Notes under the pieces: generated by a model
What the model was told of the DNA's origin: nothing
Seen by the model: the letters and a program-made list of their open reading frames with translations, nothing else
The model's database searches: none
DNA from: Halomonas sp. BDJS001
GTDB lineage: Bacteria; Pseudomonadota; Gammaproteobacteria; Pseudomonadales; Halomonadaceae
Assembly: GCF_026104355.1 (NCBI RefSeq)
Contig: NZ_CP110535.1
Coordinates: forward strand, 4,712,001-4,776,000
Length of the DNA stretch: 64,000 bases
Direction of reading: 5' to 3'
Part shown: positions 1 through 8,805 of the stretch, one piece after another
Numbering within the stretch: the stretch's first letter is position 1
Layout of the letters: every line of letters begins with the position of its first letter
Position numbers and translations under genes: made by a program

Positions 1-652
1 CCCGCACCCAAAGATGCTCACCTTGGCGGGTAATCACCTCAAACTCATCATCAAAACTAATGCCGTCCTCACAGCAAGCATTGAATGCCGCCATCAGGCG
101 TTCCCGTGACTCAGGTGCATAGAAGGAAAACGCCTCCTCAACGCTGGGCTGAAAACCAGCGGGCATGCCATGAATCTGGCTAAGCTCGTCCGACCAAATT
201 GGCTTGCCATCCGTCATATCGACAAACCAACCACCAATCAGCGCGGTTTCACCGGCAATTTTAAACAGCCGTTGGTTGCGCAGCAGTTGCTCATCGGCAG
301 CCTTACGCCGCGTAATTACCCGGGCAATTACGTAAATCACGCCCTCCCCAAATGAAGCAGTGACTTCCAGCCAGTGCTGCTTGCCGGTTGCGGAAACAGC
401 GCGCACCTCGAAGGGAGTGATCTTTTCGCCTTGATGCAGTCGCTGTAAAGCTCCCTCGATCACGGGATGGTCAAGGGGATCTATAACGACGCCGCAGGCA
501 CGCCCGATCAATTCTTCGGACGAATACCCCAGCAGCGTTTCGAAGGCTGGATTGACTTGCAACAGCGTGCCTTCAAAGTCGATACAGCAGAACAGATCCC
601 GTGAAAGCAGGAAAAACTGGTCAAGCTGGCCGTGGGGTAACACTAAGGACAT
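1..652 (-). CDS. PAS-domain sensor protein (partial, C-terminus beyond window)
   Basis: This is an open frame on the minus strand from an ATG at 652 to the window edge without a stop, so only the first ~217 residues are seen. After a short N-terminus (MSLVLPHGQLDQFFLLSRDL) a PAS fold is recognisable at about residues 10-115. Its marks are CCIDFEGTLLQVNPAF, then LLGYSSEELIG, then a PAC-like stretch ending in VITRRKAADEQL. A second PAS begins around residue 135 and runs off the edge. Such tandem PAS proteins usually continue into GGDEF/EAL or histidine-kinase output domains, but none is visible here, so the output is unknown. It is divergent from hemC, with 135 bp between the two starts. Confidence 0.8.
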   Translation of the reverse strand, partial: MSLVLPHGQLDQFFLLSRDLFCCIDFEGTLLQVNPAFETLLGYSSEELIGRACGVVIDPLDHPVIEGALQRLHQGEKITPFEVRAVSATGKQHWLEVTASFGEGVIYVIARVITRRKAADEQLLRNQRLFKIAGETALIGGWFVDMTDGKPIWSDELSQIHGMPAGFQPSVEEAFSFYAPESRERLMAAFNACCEDGISFDDEFEVITRQGEHLWVR

Positions 653-787
653 AGGGTTTCCTAGAGAGCGAATAAAACACGTGAGGGGAGCATAATGAGC
701 TCCGTTATTTTTACTGTGGCGTTCGGTGCTTTATGATGACACCTATCATAGCTTGACTCGCCGTGTCTGCGGTATAGGGAGAATAAC

Positions 788-1732
788 GTGCTATCAATCA
801 CCAAACTGCGCATTGCCACGCGTAAAAGCCAATTGGCCATGTGGCAGGCTGAGTACGTTCGCGACCGCTTAATGGCGGCCCACGACGGCCTTGAGGTCGA
901 GCTTGTGGCACTGTCTACCAAGGGCGACAAAATTCTTGATACGCCGCTTTCTAAAATTGGCGGTAAAGGGTTGTTCGTGAAAGAGTTGGAAGACGCCATG
1001 CTCGATGGCCGCGCCGATATTGCCGTCCATTCGATGAAAGATGTTCCCATGCACTTCCCCGAAGGATTGGGGCTATCGGTCATTCTCGAGGGCGCCGACC
1101 CTACCGATGCGTTTGTATCCAACCACTACTCTAGCATTGATGAGCTTCCCGAAGGGGCACGGATTGGCACTGCCAGTCTGCGCCGTGGGCTGCAGATGCG
1201 TGAAGCCCGCCCCGACCTGCAAATTCTTAATCTGCGCGGCAACGTGCAAACGCGACTAGGCAAATTAGACGCGGGGGAATTCGACGCCATCATCCTGGCG
1301 ACCTCTGGCCTTAAGCGGTTGGGCTTGGATGAGCGGATTGCCCAGGCACTGCCGCCGGAAGTGTGCTTACCCGCCTGCGGCCAGGGCGCCTTAGGCATTG
1401 AGTGCCGCCTGCATGATCCAGAGCTGATTGCCTTGCTGGCCCCGCTGGATGACGCAGATACCGCGACACGCGTGCGTGCCGAAAGAGCCATGAACACGCG
1501 TTTAGAGGGCGGCTGTCAGGTACCCATTGCAGGCCACGCGGTACTGGACACCGCTAATGAAACTCTTTGGCTACGCGGCTTAGTCGGCAATCCTGAAGGG
1601 ACTGAAGTACTCCGCGCCGAAGGGCGTGGTTCGATGCATGAGCCGGAAGCGCTGGGCATCCGGATTGCCGAAGAGCTGCTTGATCAGGGCGCCGGCGATA
1701 TTTTGGCTGAGGTTTACGGCCGCACCCTATGA
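788..1732 (+). CDS. hemC: Hydroxymethylbilane synthase (porphobilinogen deaminase)
   Basis: The enzyme joins four porphobilinogen molecules into hydroxymethylbilane in cytosolic tetrapyrrole synthesis. The 314-residue product matches the family length. It begins with the conserved LRIATRKSQLAMWQ block and has the substrate-binding LRRG motif and the ACGQGALGIECR signature. The cofactor-carrying cysteine is Cys243 in the GGCQVPI motif; it holds the dipyrromethane primer. The start is a GTG at 788, chosen because it places the conserved N-terminus as in E. coli HemC. The last bases overlap the start of hemD by 4 bp (ATGA), implying translational coupling. It is the first gene of the hemCDXY operon. 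Confidence 0.97.
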   Translation: MLSITKLRIATRKSQLAMWQAEYVRDRLMAAHDGLEVELVALSTKGDKILDTPLSKIGGKGLFVKELEDAMLDGRADIAVHSMKDVPMHFPEGLGLSVILEGADPTDAFVSNHYSSIDELPEGARIGTASLRRGLQMREARPDLQILNLRGNVQTRLGKLDAGEFDAIILATSGLKRLGLDERIAQALPPEVCLPACGQGALGIECRLHDPELIALLAPLDDADTATRVRAERAMNTRLEGGCQVPIAGHAVLDTANETLWLRGLVGNPEGTEVLRAEGRGSMHEPEALGIRIAEELLDQGAGDILAEVYGRTL

Positions 1733-2508
1733 GCCAACCGGTATTGATCTGCCGCCCAGGCGAGCGCGGTGAAGCGCTCGCCGCTGCGCTTCGCGAACGA
1801 GGCGAGAGCGTTGAATCACTTAACGTGATGCAACTCGAAGCCTTGCCAGAAAGTCCCGAAATGCGACGTATCTGGCTGGATATTGATCAGTACCATAAGA
1901 TAATCGTCATAAGCCCCTTTGCAGCCACTTGCTTAAGCGAAGCGTTGGATCGCTTCTGGCCGCAGCTGCCTATTGGCATTGACTACTACAGCGTTGGCAG
2001 CGCCACCGCGGCGACGCTTTATGATCAGTTGGGTGTCCGCGTGCATGTGCCTGCGCAGAGTGCCGGCGAAGATACCAGCGAAGCACTGCTGGCGCTTGCC
2101 TCGTTACAGCAGTTAGCGAACCAGCGTATTCTACTGGTGGCGGGGGAAGGTGGCCGCCCGCTGCTTGCTGAAAAGCTTGCCGAGCGGGGGGCACAGGTGA
2201 CTCGTGTGGCGGTGTATCGCCGCATCTATCACCCTCTTGCGCCCGCTCTGCAAACGCGTCTTTATTCAGGTAATTACCGGGCGTTGATCGTCACCAGCAG
2301 CGAACTGCTGGAACATCTGGCAAAATGGTGCCATCAGGCGGCCTTGAACCAACCGCTAATCGTTTCCAGTCGCCGTTTGGCTACACTGGCTGGCATACTG
2401 GGTTTTCGTGACCTCAAGGTGGCGTCCGGAGCTACGCCAGCTGCGTTGATAGCGGCGTTGGAGACCTGCGACCCACAGGGTGCCGATGTCGATCAAGGAA
2501 CTTACTAA
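1729..2508 (+). CDS. hemD: Uroporphyrinogen-III synthase
   Basis: The enzyme cyclises hydroxymethylbilane with inversion of ring D to give uroporphyrinogen III. The 259-residue protein has the usual weakly conserved two-domain pattern: an N-terminal region ending in the 'VSPFAA' stretch, a YSVGSATAATL segment, and the LLVAGEGGRPLLAEKL and ALIVTSSELL segments of the second domain. Sequence conservation in this family is low, so the call rests partly on position. It overlaps hemC by 4 bp and is followed by hemX after 13 bp, the standard gammaproteobacterial arrangement. Confidence 0.93.
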   Translation: MSQPVLICRPGERGEALAAALRERGESVESLNVMQLEALPESPEMRRIWLDIDQYHKIIVISPFAATCLSEALDRFWPQLPIGIDYYSVGSATAATLYDQLGVRVHVPAQSAGEDTSEALLALASLQQLANQRILLVAGEGGRPLLAEKLAERGAQVTRVAVYRRIYHPLAPALQTRLYSGNYRALIVTSSELLEHLAKWCHQAALNQPLIVSSRRLATLAGILGFRDLKVASGATPAALIAALETCDPQGADVDQGTY

Positions 2509-2521
2509 GGGCTAGCGACAC

Positions 2522-4003
2522 ATGAGCAAACAAGTAAACGATCAGGACGATGTACAACCGACGTCCGCCGATGCCTCTCAAGGCGTCCCTAAAACGACCG
2601 ACAAAGCAGCTTCCACGACCGACGCGACTGAGCCCAGCACGCCGAACACACCGCCGAGCTCTACAACACCTGCTCAGAGTGGTGCTAAAAATAGTCGGTC
2701 GCGGCGGCGTGGAAAGGGCTCGCCCACTGCGAGTTCAACCGCTGCTAGCAGCACTACCAGCACAGCTAAATCGACAGATACCACATCCAGCAGCGCAGCC
2801 TCACCTTCCCAGAGCGCCGCTCAACCCAGCCCATCTTCCTCAAGCGGGTCGGCTTCTAGTTCGCCATCGTCAAGCGCCGCCTCGTCAAAGCCGACCAGCG
2901 GCAAGTCATCGGCGGGCACTACGCCGCCCACCGGCCACAAAGGCAGCGGTAACGGCCAAAGCGGTGGGGGCAAAAGCGGCGGCCTCGCAATTGCCCTGGT
3001 AATTATCCTGGCAATTGCCTTGGCGTTTATCGCCTGGCAGGGCTGGCAACGCCTGGAGAGCCAGCAGCAACGCCTCGACGAAGTCGCACAGCAGGCTGAG
3101 GGGAGCGCCTCACAGCAAACGGTTAGCGACCTCGAGTCACGCATTGATAGCGGCGAAGCCGAGCGCGATGAAGCGCTGCAGAGCACACTGAGTGACCTGC
3201 GTGATGAATTTGACAGCTACCGCAGCGACGTCGATGAGACCCTGGGCCAAGTGCTGGATCAGCTCTCTCAAGAGCAGGACACCGACGAGCGTGAGTGGCT
3301 GCATGCCGAAGCAGCCTACCTGCTGCGTCTGGCCAATCAGCGTTTACAGCTGGAAGGCGACGTTGACGGCGCTGCTGCACTGCTACGTACCGCCGATGCG
3401 CGTCTAGTTGATGCTGATAACCCAGCGTTGACTCCCGTACGCGAAGCAATTGCCAATGAGCTAGCCGCTCTGGACGCCGTGCCCCAGGTGGATCGTACCG
3501 GCCTTTACTTAGCGCTCAATGCCCAGCAGGAACGCATCTCCTCTCTGCGACTCTCTCAAGAAATTGAGGAGCAAGCGGTAACCTCCAGCATCGAAGAGCC
3601 GCCGACCGGCACTTTCCAGCGCCAGCTGGCGCGCTTCGGTGAAGAGCTTAAAGACCTGGTAGTGGTTCGCCATCACGATGAAGCACTGGAAGCGCTGATT
3701 ACTCCGGAGCAAGAGTCTTACCTGCGCCAGAGTCTGCGCTTAGTGCTGGAGCAGACGCAGTTGGCCCTGCTCAACGAAGAGAAAGAGCTTTATGACGCCA
3801 GCATCGACAAAGCGCTACAGCTGCTGAACGACTACTACGACACCACTCGTGAAGAGACCCAAAGCGTTATTACGCGCCTTGAAGAGCTCAAGCAAGCAGA
3901 GGTAAAACCCGAGCTGCCCGATATCAGCGCTTCACAGCAGGCACTTGCTCGTTTTATCGACAACCGCTATGAGACGCGTGGCCAAAGCGGAGGTGAATCA
4001 TGA
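2522..4003 (+). CDS. hemX: HemX-family membrane protein
   Basis: HemX is an inner-membrane protein of the hem operon. It is often annotated as uroporphyrinogen-III C-methyltransferase, but it lacks a methyltransferase fold and its biochemical role is unclear. The first ~150 residues are an unusually long Ser/Thr/Pro/Ala-rich region, predicted to be disordered and cytosolic. A single membrane segment follows at about residues 155-175 (LAIALVIILAIALAFIAW), then a heptad-rich coiled coil (about 175-260) and the conserved HemX domain with EAAYLLRLANQRL and RFGEELKDLVVVR. Its stop overlaps the hemY start by 4 bp. Confidence 0.92.
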   Translation: MSKQVNDQDDVQPTSADASQGVPKTTDKAASTTDATEPSTPNTPPSSTTPAQSGAKNSRSRRRGKGSPTASSTAASSTTSTAKSTDTTSSSAASPSQSAAQPSPSSSSGSASSSPSSSAASSKPTSGKSSAGTTPPTGHKGSGNGQSGGGKSGGLAIALVIILAIALAFIAWQGWQRLESQQQRLDEVAQQAEGSASQQTVSDLESRIDSGEAERDEALQSTLSDLRDEFDSYRSDVDETLGQVLDQLSQEQDTDEREWLHAEAAYLLRLANQRLQLEGDVDGAAALLRTADARLVDADNPALTPVREAIANELAALDAVPQVDRTGLYLALNAQQERISSLRLSQEIEEQAVTSSIEEPPTGTFQRQLARFGEELKDLVVVRHHDEALEALITPEQESYLRQSLRLVLEQTQLALLNEEKELYDASIDKALQLLNDYYDTTREETQSVITRLEELKQAEVKPELPDISASQQALARFIDNRYETRGQSGGES

Positions 4004-5277
4004 GAAAGCTTGTTCTCCTGATTGTCGCAGGCCTCGCCGTCGGAGCCCTGTTTGGGCACCTGATGATGTCGGTGCCCGGCTATTGGCTGATCCGCGTGGG
4101 CGACTCCTCCATCCAAACCTCCTTCTGGTTTGGTCTGGTGCTGCTGTTTGCCGCCTTTATCGTTCTACACTTTGTATTGCGTTTGCTCAGCGGCATTATT
4201 CGCCCCATGGGGCGTTTTCGTAGCTGGAACAGCCGCGCCCGTAACCGTCGCGCCATGCAGCGCACCGTGCGTGGCCTGGTAGCACTGACCGAAGGACGCT
4301 GGAAAAAAGCCGAAAAAACCCTGGTTAACGCCGCCGATGACTCCAGCACACCGCTGGTCAACTACCTATCCGCCGCGCTGGCGGCCCATTACCAGGGCCA
4401 CCACGTGAAATCCCAGGAGCACCTGAATCAGGCGCAGCTAACCACCGACGGAGCCGATACGGCCGTTGGCTTGATGCAGGCGCAAATGATGATTGAGCGC
4501 CAGCAGCCGGAAGAAGCGCTGGCGATTCTTAATCGCCTCGATAAGAAGCTCTCCAACCACCCGCAGGTGCTCAAACTACTCAAACAGGTGCATTTAAGCG
4601 TCAACGATTGGGAAGGCTTACGGCGTTTGATTCCACGCTTGGCGGCGCAGAAGCTCATCACCCAGCAAGAGCGTGAGCAGTTGGAGTTTAAAGCCTACCG
4701 CGAGCTGATCGTGTTTGAAGCGCAAAACCCCACCAACATTGAGCGGGTGCGTGGCCTTTGGGCTGATATGCCCGACTACCTGCGCGGCAATACCGAGCTG
4801 ATCGTGCTGTACAGCGAAGCGCTGATTCAAGCCAACGAAGAGCCGATTGCCGAGCGCTTGCTCAACCACTCCCTGGATCACCATTGGGACGCGCGTTTGG
4901 TGAAACGCTACGGCCTGCTGAACGTGGACGCTGCTCGCCAACTCGTTAAAGCCGAAAAGTGGCTGCAGGAGCGCCCTAACGACCCAGAGCTGCTACTCGC
5001 TTGCGGCCGTCTCTCGCTGCGCATCGGCCAGTGGCAAAAGGCGTTGGAGTACTTTGAAGCCAGCCAGCGTCAGCGCCCCAATGGCGAAGTGTGTGCTGAG
5101 CTTGCGCGCCTCTATGCCAGCCTGGGCGAACATAATAAGAGTCAGCTCTACTACCGTCACAGTGTCGAAATGCTGGCTAAATCACTGCCGTCGCTACCGC
5201 AACCCAGCGATGCCAACGACAGCAAGAAGCCTGACAGTAAGCAAAAAGACAGTAAAACCATTAAAAAAAGCGCGTAG
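4000..5277 (+). CDS. hemY: HemY-like TPR membrane protein
   Basis: HemY of the proteobacterial hemCDXY operon is a membrane-anchored TPR protein thought to organise late heme synthesis; it is unrelated to the protoporphyrinogen oxidase of the same name. The 425-residue product has two N-terminal membrane segments (about residues 3-25 and 43-65), then the family block RAMQRTVRGLVALTEGRWKKAE. Helical repeats follow, including SLRIGQWQKALEYFEAS and ELARLYASLGEHNKSQLYYR. The C-terminus is lysine-rich. Its ATG overlaps the hemX stop (ATGA), and a strong terminator follows 23 bp after its stop. Confidence 0.93.
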   Translation: MRKLVLLIVAGLAVGALFGHLMMSVPGYWLIRVGDSSIQTSFWFGLVLLFAAFIVLHFVLRLLSGIIRPMGRFRSWNSRARNRRAMQRTVRGLVALTEGRWKKAEKTLVNAADDSSTPLVNYLSAALAAHYQGHHVKSQEHLNQAQLTTDGADTAVGLMQAQMMIERQQPEEALAILNRLDKKLSNHPQVLKLLKQVHLSVNDWEGLRRLIPRLAAQKLITQQEREQLEFKAYRELIVFEAQNPTNIERVRGLWADMPDYLRGNTELIVLYSEALIQANEEPIAERLLNHSLDHHWDARLVKRYGLLNVDAARQLVKAEKWLQERPNDPELLLACGRLSLRIGQWQKALEYFEASQRQRPNGEVCAELARLYASLGEHNKSQLYYRHSVEMLAKSLPSLPQPSDANDSKKPDSKQKDSKTIKKSA

Positions 5278-5300
5278 TGGCGCTTCTGCTATACCGCTCA

Positions 5301-5326
5301 AGGGCGCCTTCATAGGCGCCCTTTTT
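5301..5326 (+). terminator. Rho-independent terminator of the hemCDXY operon
   Basis: A perfect 8-bp stem (AGGGCGCC / GGCGCCCT) with a 6-nt loop (TTCATA) is followed by five T residues. The T-tract is on the plus strand only, so it serves the hem operon. It sits between hemY and the convergent mscL. Confidence 0.9.
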
Positions 5327-5331
5327 AGTGG

Positions 5332-5859
5332 CTAAGGTTTGGCAGGTGGCATTGGTGGTGGCGCAGAGGTAGCTTCAACCGGCGCTTCAGCCTCCACTGG
5401 CCGATCCAGCATTGCCGTGCAGTGACCACAGCGGGTGGCTTTGATCGGCACTACCATTAAGCAGTAAGGGCACGGCTGCTCCGTAGGACTCACAGGCGCT
5501 ACCGCCTCTTCGCGCTTTAATCGGTTAATGGTGCGTACTAATAAGAAGACCACGAAGGCGACAATCGTAAAGCTGACCACCGCATTGATAAAAAGCCCGA
5601 GGTTTAGCGTTACCGCCCCTGCGGCCTGGGCATCCGCCAGCGTCGCATAAGGGCCACCCACCGCCCCTTGGCGTAACACTACAAACAGGTTGGAAAAATC
5701 CACACCGCCCACCAGCAAGCCAATCAGCGGATTCATCACATCCGCCACCAGGCTCTGCACAATCAGCGTAAACGCCCCACCGATAATGATCCCCACCGCC
5801 ATATCGATCACATTGCCTTTAACCGCGAACTCGCGAAACTCCTGAAGAATCTTTGCCAT
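5332..5859 (-). CDS. mscL: Large-conductance mechanosensitive channel with Cys4 C-terminal extension
   Basis: MscL is a homopentameric inner-membrane pore that opens under extreme tension to release solutes during osmotic downshock. Residues 1-120 show the family pattern: N-terminal helix ILQEFREFAVKGNVIDMAVG, TM1 to about residue 50, a periplasmic loop, and TM2 at about 86-110. The protein is 175 residues, compared with about 136 in E. coli. The extra tail carries a zinc-ribbon-like CPYC...CGHC pair (Cys130, 133, 144, 147) and a Pro/Ala-rich end. The ATG at 5859 is preferred over an in-frame TTG at 5865 because it aligns with family starts and has AGGA upstream. Confidence 0.95.
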   Translation of the reverse strand: MAKILQEFREFAVKGNVIDMAVGIIIGGAFTLIVQSLVADVMNPLIGLLVGGVDFSNLFVVLRQGAVGGPYATLADAQAAGAVTLNLGLFINAVVSFTIVAFVVFLLVRTINRLKREEAVAPVSPTEQPCPYCLMVVPIKATRCGHCTAMLDRPVEAEAPVEATSAPPPMPPAKP

Positions 5860-6009
5860 TTTCAAACGTCCTGACGTTTCGTTTTAGCCAATACACGAGG
5901 TTATGGCTTCTTGCTAAAAGCATGGGCTAGGGTGCGTTAGGCGGCAAGTAAATTTATTCAGGTTGAAAACTATATTGGGAGAGGTGCGGGCAGATATCGA
6001 CGTTGCTTT

Positions 6010-6453
6010 TTATTGACTCACCGTAATCACGGGACACTTGGCTGAATGGCCCACTTTGTGCGATACGCTGCCAATCACCACCCCCGCCAAGTCGCTTAAC
6101 CCTCGGCTTCCCATTACAATGGTATCGACATTATTGGCGTTGGCGGCCTCTATAATGATGCGGGCTGGGTCACCTTGCATCAGCAACTCTTCAATGTGCT
6201 TAGCGCCCTCTGCCTGCGCGGAATTCACCGCCTGGGCCAGTAGCTGTTCACCCACCTTCTCGCGCTCAGTAAGCGTAGTGCCAGCATCAATAGCACCAAT
6301 ACCCCATACCAGTGTGGTCGCATAGGCAAGCGTTTCAGGTACATGTAATAAGTAGAGCGTTGAACCTTCTCTATCCAGCAGCTTACAAGCCACCTTCAAA
6401 GCTTGTTTAGCGCTCTCAGAGCCATCGACAGGAACTAAAATACGCGCATACAT
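6010..6453 (-). CDS. Universal stress protein, UspA family (ATP-binding type)
   Basis: This is a single-domain 147-residue UspA protein. It begins YARILVPVDGSESAKQAL and ends with the ATP-binding loop G-2x-G-9x-G-S (GSRGLSDLAGVVIGS), so it should be of the nucleotide-binding subclass. Its role is general stress protection; the partner is unknown. It is transcribed away from the LysR gene at 6663. The 209-bp intergenic region carries a TTTAAACG palindrome and a LysR operator, so control by that regulator is possible but unproven. Confidence 0.93.
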   Translation of the reverse strand: MYARILVPVDGSESAKQALKVACKLLDREGSTLYLLHVPETLAYATTLVWGIGAIDAGTTLTEREKVGEQLLAQAVNSAQAEGAKHIEELLMQGDPARIIIEAANANNVDTIVMGSRGLSDLAGVVIGSVSHKVGHSAKCPVITVSQ

Positions 6454-6514
6454 GACTGGTTTATCCCTCTTTTATTCTACCGTTCATTACTAAAGTCGTA
6501 GTCGATATTTTGCT

Positions 6515-6571
6515 TTTAAACGTTTAAATGCTGGTAGCGTTGTAGCCCTTGGTTAAGCTGGTTTAAACGTT
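6515..6571. promoter_or_regulatory. Palindromic element between usp and the LysR gene
   Basis: A perfect 14-bp palindrome, TTTAAACGTTTAAA, occupies 6515-6528. Its right-hand part is repeated in inverted form at 6562-6571, giving 10-bp arms AACGTTTAAA / TTTAAACGTT separated by 33 nt. It lies about 60 bp upstream of the usp start and is likely a regulator-binding site or part of a promoter. No known consensus was recognised. Confidence 0.45.
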
Positions 6572-6622
6572 GTCTGAGTTCGTGAAGAGCATCGCCAGCT
6601 TGGTAGCAACCGAATGGTAAAG

Positions 6623-6661
6623 CCAATATTGTTTAAGTAGCCGCTCATACCTTGGAGGTAT
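6623..6661 (+). promoter_or_regulatory. LysR (BenM/CatM-type) operator overlapping the regulator's own RBS
   Basis: The element is CCAATATTGTTTA followed, 24 nt from its first base, by ATAC-CTTGGAG-GTAT at 6647-6661. ATAC-N7-GTAT is the established BenM/CatM recognition site of Acinetobacter. The seven-base spacer contains the ribosome-binding GGAG of the gene starting at 6663, so binding here should repress the regulator's own expression. The same composite element with identical spacing occurs at 14842-14880 and 22933-22971. Confidence 0.75.
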
Positions 6662-6662
6662 C

Positions 6663-7565
6663 ATGGAACTACGCCACCTGAGGTACTTCTGCGTTGTCGC
6701 TGAAGAGCTTAACTTTACCTGTGCGGCTGAACGGTTGCATATGTCTCAACCGCCTCTTTCCCGTCAAATCAAACAATTAGAACAAGAGGTGGGAGCTGAG
6801 CTGTTTGAACGGAGCTCAAGAGGATTGCGCCTAACACCTTCAGGTGTGTTTTTTCAGCAGCACGCTCTGCAGATTTTAGAGAAAGTGGAAGTCACCATTG
6901 ATGCCACTCGACACATGGCACGTAGCAAACGTGCACTATTTGGCATTGGTTTTGTACCCTCCGTGTTTTATGGACAGCTCCCAATGCTCGTGCGTGATTT
7001 ACGCCGTATGGATAATGTTGAGCTCTCGCTGGCAGAGCTGACAACGGTACAACAAATTCAGGCACTCAAAGCGGGCCGTATCGATATGGGGTTCGGACGC
7101 CTACGCATTGATGATCCCGATGTCGAGCAGGAGATTCTCTTCGATGAACCACTCATTGCCGCCCTTTCGAGCGGTCATCCACTAGAGGGCACTACCCCTT
7201 CCTGCGAGGAACTTGCCCGCTATCCACTCATTCTCTTTCCCGCTAAGCCACGCCCTAGCCTAGCAGATATGGTGCTGGGTATTTTCCGCCGCCAAGGATT
7301 AAAGGTCGAAGTTGTGCAGGAAGCCAACGAGGTTCAAACGGCGCTTAGCCTTGTCGCTTCCGGCATTGGCATTACGCTGGTTCCGGAACAGGTAAAGCGT
7401 GTCCAACGCGATGGCATTTGCTATGTGCCCTTGGCTGATAAGTCAATTACATCACCCGTTGTCTGCAGCCGTCGACGAGGCGAAAAACCCTCCCCGCTAA
7501 TGCAGGAAGCCAATGCTATTTTAGAAGTACTTGTTGAGAATCGTCGCTCTGGCCGCTACCCCTAA
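6663..7565 (+). CDS. LysR-type regulator, BenM/CatM/CatR-like
   Basis: This is a transcriptional regulator of the subfamily that senses cis,cis-muconate or benzoate. The N-terminal winged helix-turn-helix (residues 1-60) reads MELRHLRYFCVVAEELNF and SQPPLSRQIKQLEQEVG. The effector domain keeps BenM/CatM-like blocks: GFVPSVFYGQLP, LKAGRIDMGFGRL and GITLVPEQ. At 300 residues it is full length. The ATG is preceded by GGAGG inside an ATAC-N7-GTAT operator. Its 3' end overlaps the convergent benE gene by 4 bp. Ancestral cat regulators normally lie divergent from catB, but here catB is 16 kb away, so the gene seems displaced. Confidence 0.9.
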   Translation: MELRHLRYFCVVAEELNFTCAAERLHMSQPPLSRQIKQLEQEVGAELFERSSRGLRLTPSGVFFQQHALQILEKVEVTIDATRHMARSKRALFGIGFVPSVFYGQLPMLVRDLRRMDNVELSLAELTTVQQIQALKAGRIDMGFGRLRIDDPDVEQEILFDEPLIAALSSGHPLEGTTPSCEELARYPLILFPAKPRPSLADMVLGIFRRQGLKVEVVQEANEVQTALSLVASGIGITLVPEQVKRVQRDGICYVPLADKSITSPVVCSRRRGEKPSPLMQEANAILEVLVENRRSGRYP

Positions 7566-8767
7566 CGGTTCGGTTCGAAGTGTCGATGCAGTAGATTGTA
7601 AGCAAGCGCCCCAACGACCACTCCCCAAAAGGCGGAGCCTAAGCCTAAAAAGCTAACGCCCGATGCGGTGGCAATAAAGGTAATGACAGAGGCTTCCAGA
7701 TGGCTCTTTTCGACAGCAAACGCACTGATGTTGCTGGCAATAGCACCAATAAGCGCGAGCCCTGCAAGCACCGCCACAAACTCCCCCGGCAACGAGGTGA
7801 ATAGAGACACAATAGTGCCCGCAAAGATGCCACCAATCAGGTAGAAAACTCCATTCGCTACCCCCGCTATATAGCGCTTGTTGGGATCTTCGTGGGCTTC
7901 CTTACTGGTACAGATTGCCGCGGTAATCGCTGCGATCACCGTGGTAATACCCCCAAAAAAGGCAGTAAAAAAAGACGTTAAACTCGCCACGGTGACAATT
8001 GGCTTGGCCGCCGTGCTATATCCGGAACTGCGCATGATCGCCATGCCCGGCAGAAACTGACCGGTGAGACTGACGAGTACCAGCGGGATGGCTAGGCTCA
8101 AGGTAGCGTTCCAGGTCCACTCTGGGCGGATAAACTGTGGTTCGGCAAGCTGGACTGAAACGCCTTCTAAACTTGCACCTTCTAAAAAGACAGCCAACAT
8201 GACGCCAACCACTAATAGCAGCACCAGACTGTAGCGGGGAGTTAACCGCTTAAAGACGAGATAAGCGATAATCATACCAATCGCCAGTGCTGGCACGCTC
8301 TCCAATGAGACGAAGACGCCCACACCAAACTGGAAGAGAATGCCCGCCATCATCGCGCTAGCAATGCCTGGTGGAATCATCTGAATAATTCGGTCAAAGG
8401 AGCCCGTAACACCGATCACAAAAATGATCACCGCTGCAGTCAAATAGGCCCCCACTGCTTCATTGAGTGACAGCCCTGGGAACAGGGTCACTAATAGTGC
8501 CGTGCCAGGCGCTGACCAAGCGGTCACTACCGGCACCTTCAGCCATAGACTTAACAAAATACCCGAGACTGCGGCACCGATAGAAATGGCCCAGACCCAC
8601 GATGTCATCATCGCATTCGATATTTCGGCACTTTGGGCCGCCTGGAAAAAGATGGCGAGAGGACCGGAATAAGAGACCAGCACTGCCACAAATCCAGCTG
8701 TGATCGCCGGAATCGACATCAATAGGTCTTTTTGAGATAGCTTTTGCAATTGCTTGTGAAATTGCAT
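7562..8767 (-). CDS. benE: BenE-family benzoate/H+ symporter (distal copy)
   Basis: This is a polytopic inner-membrane permease of the BenE family, predicted to import benzoate or a related aromatic acid with protons. It has about 11-12 hydrophobic segments over 401 residues and family motifs such as FLPGMAIMRSSGYS, TAAICTSKEAHEDPNKRY and ASGVSFLGLGSAFWG. The ATG at 8767 with GGGGAA nine bases upstream is preferred to a GTG at 8776. It follows livF on the same strand after a strong 15-bp stem-loop, so it is probably the last gene of the ABC importer transcript. A second, distinct BenE lies at 15216-16460. Confidence 0.9.
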   Translation of the reverse strand: MQFHKQLQKLSQKDLLMSIPAITAGFVAVLVSYSGPLAIFFQAAQSAEISNAMMTSWVWAISIGAAVSGILLSLWLKVPVVTAWSAPGTALLVTLFPGLSLNEAVGAYLTAAVIIFVIGVTGSFDRIIQMIPPGIASAMMAGILFQFGVGVFVSLESVPALAIGMIIAYLVFKRLTPRYSLVLLLVVGVMLAVFLEGASLEGVSVQLAEPQFIRPEWTWNATLSLAIPLVLVSLTGQFLPGMAIMRSSGYSTAAKPIVTVASLTSFFTAFFGGITTVIAAITAAICTSKEAHEDPNKRYIAGVANGVFYLIGGIFAGTIVSLFTSLPGEFVAVLAGLALIGAIASNISAFAVEKSHLEASVITFIATASGVSFLGLGSAFWGVVVGALAYNLLHRHFEPNR

Positions 8768-8805
8768 GCAACACACTTCCCCGTGTCAGTATTTAACGAG
8801 TAGCC

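Noticed and set aside
170..355. 61-codon plus-strand frame at the left edge
   Set aside because: It is antisense to the PAS protein and has no supporting signal.
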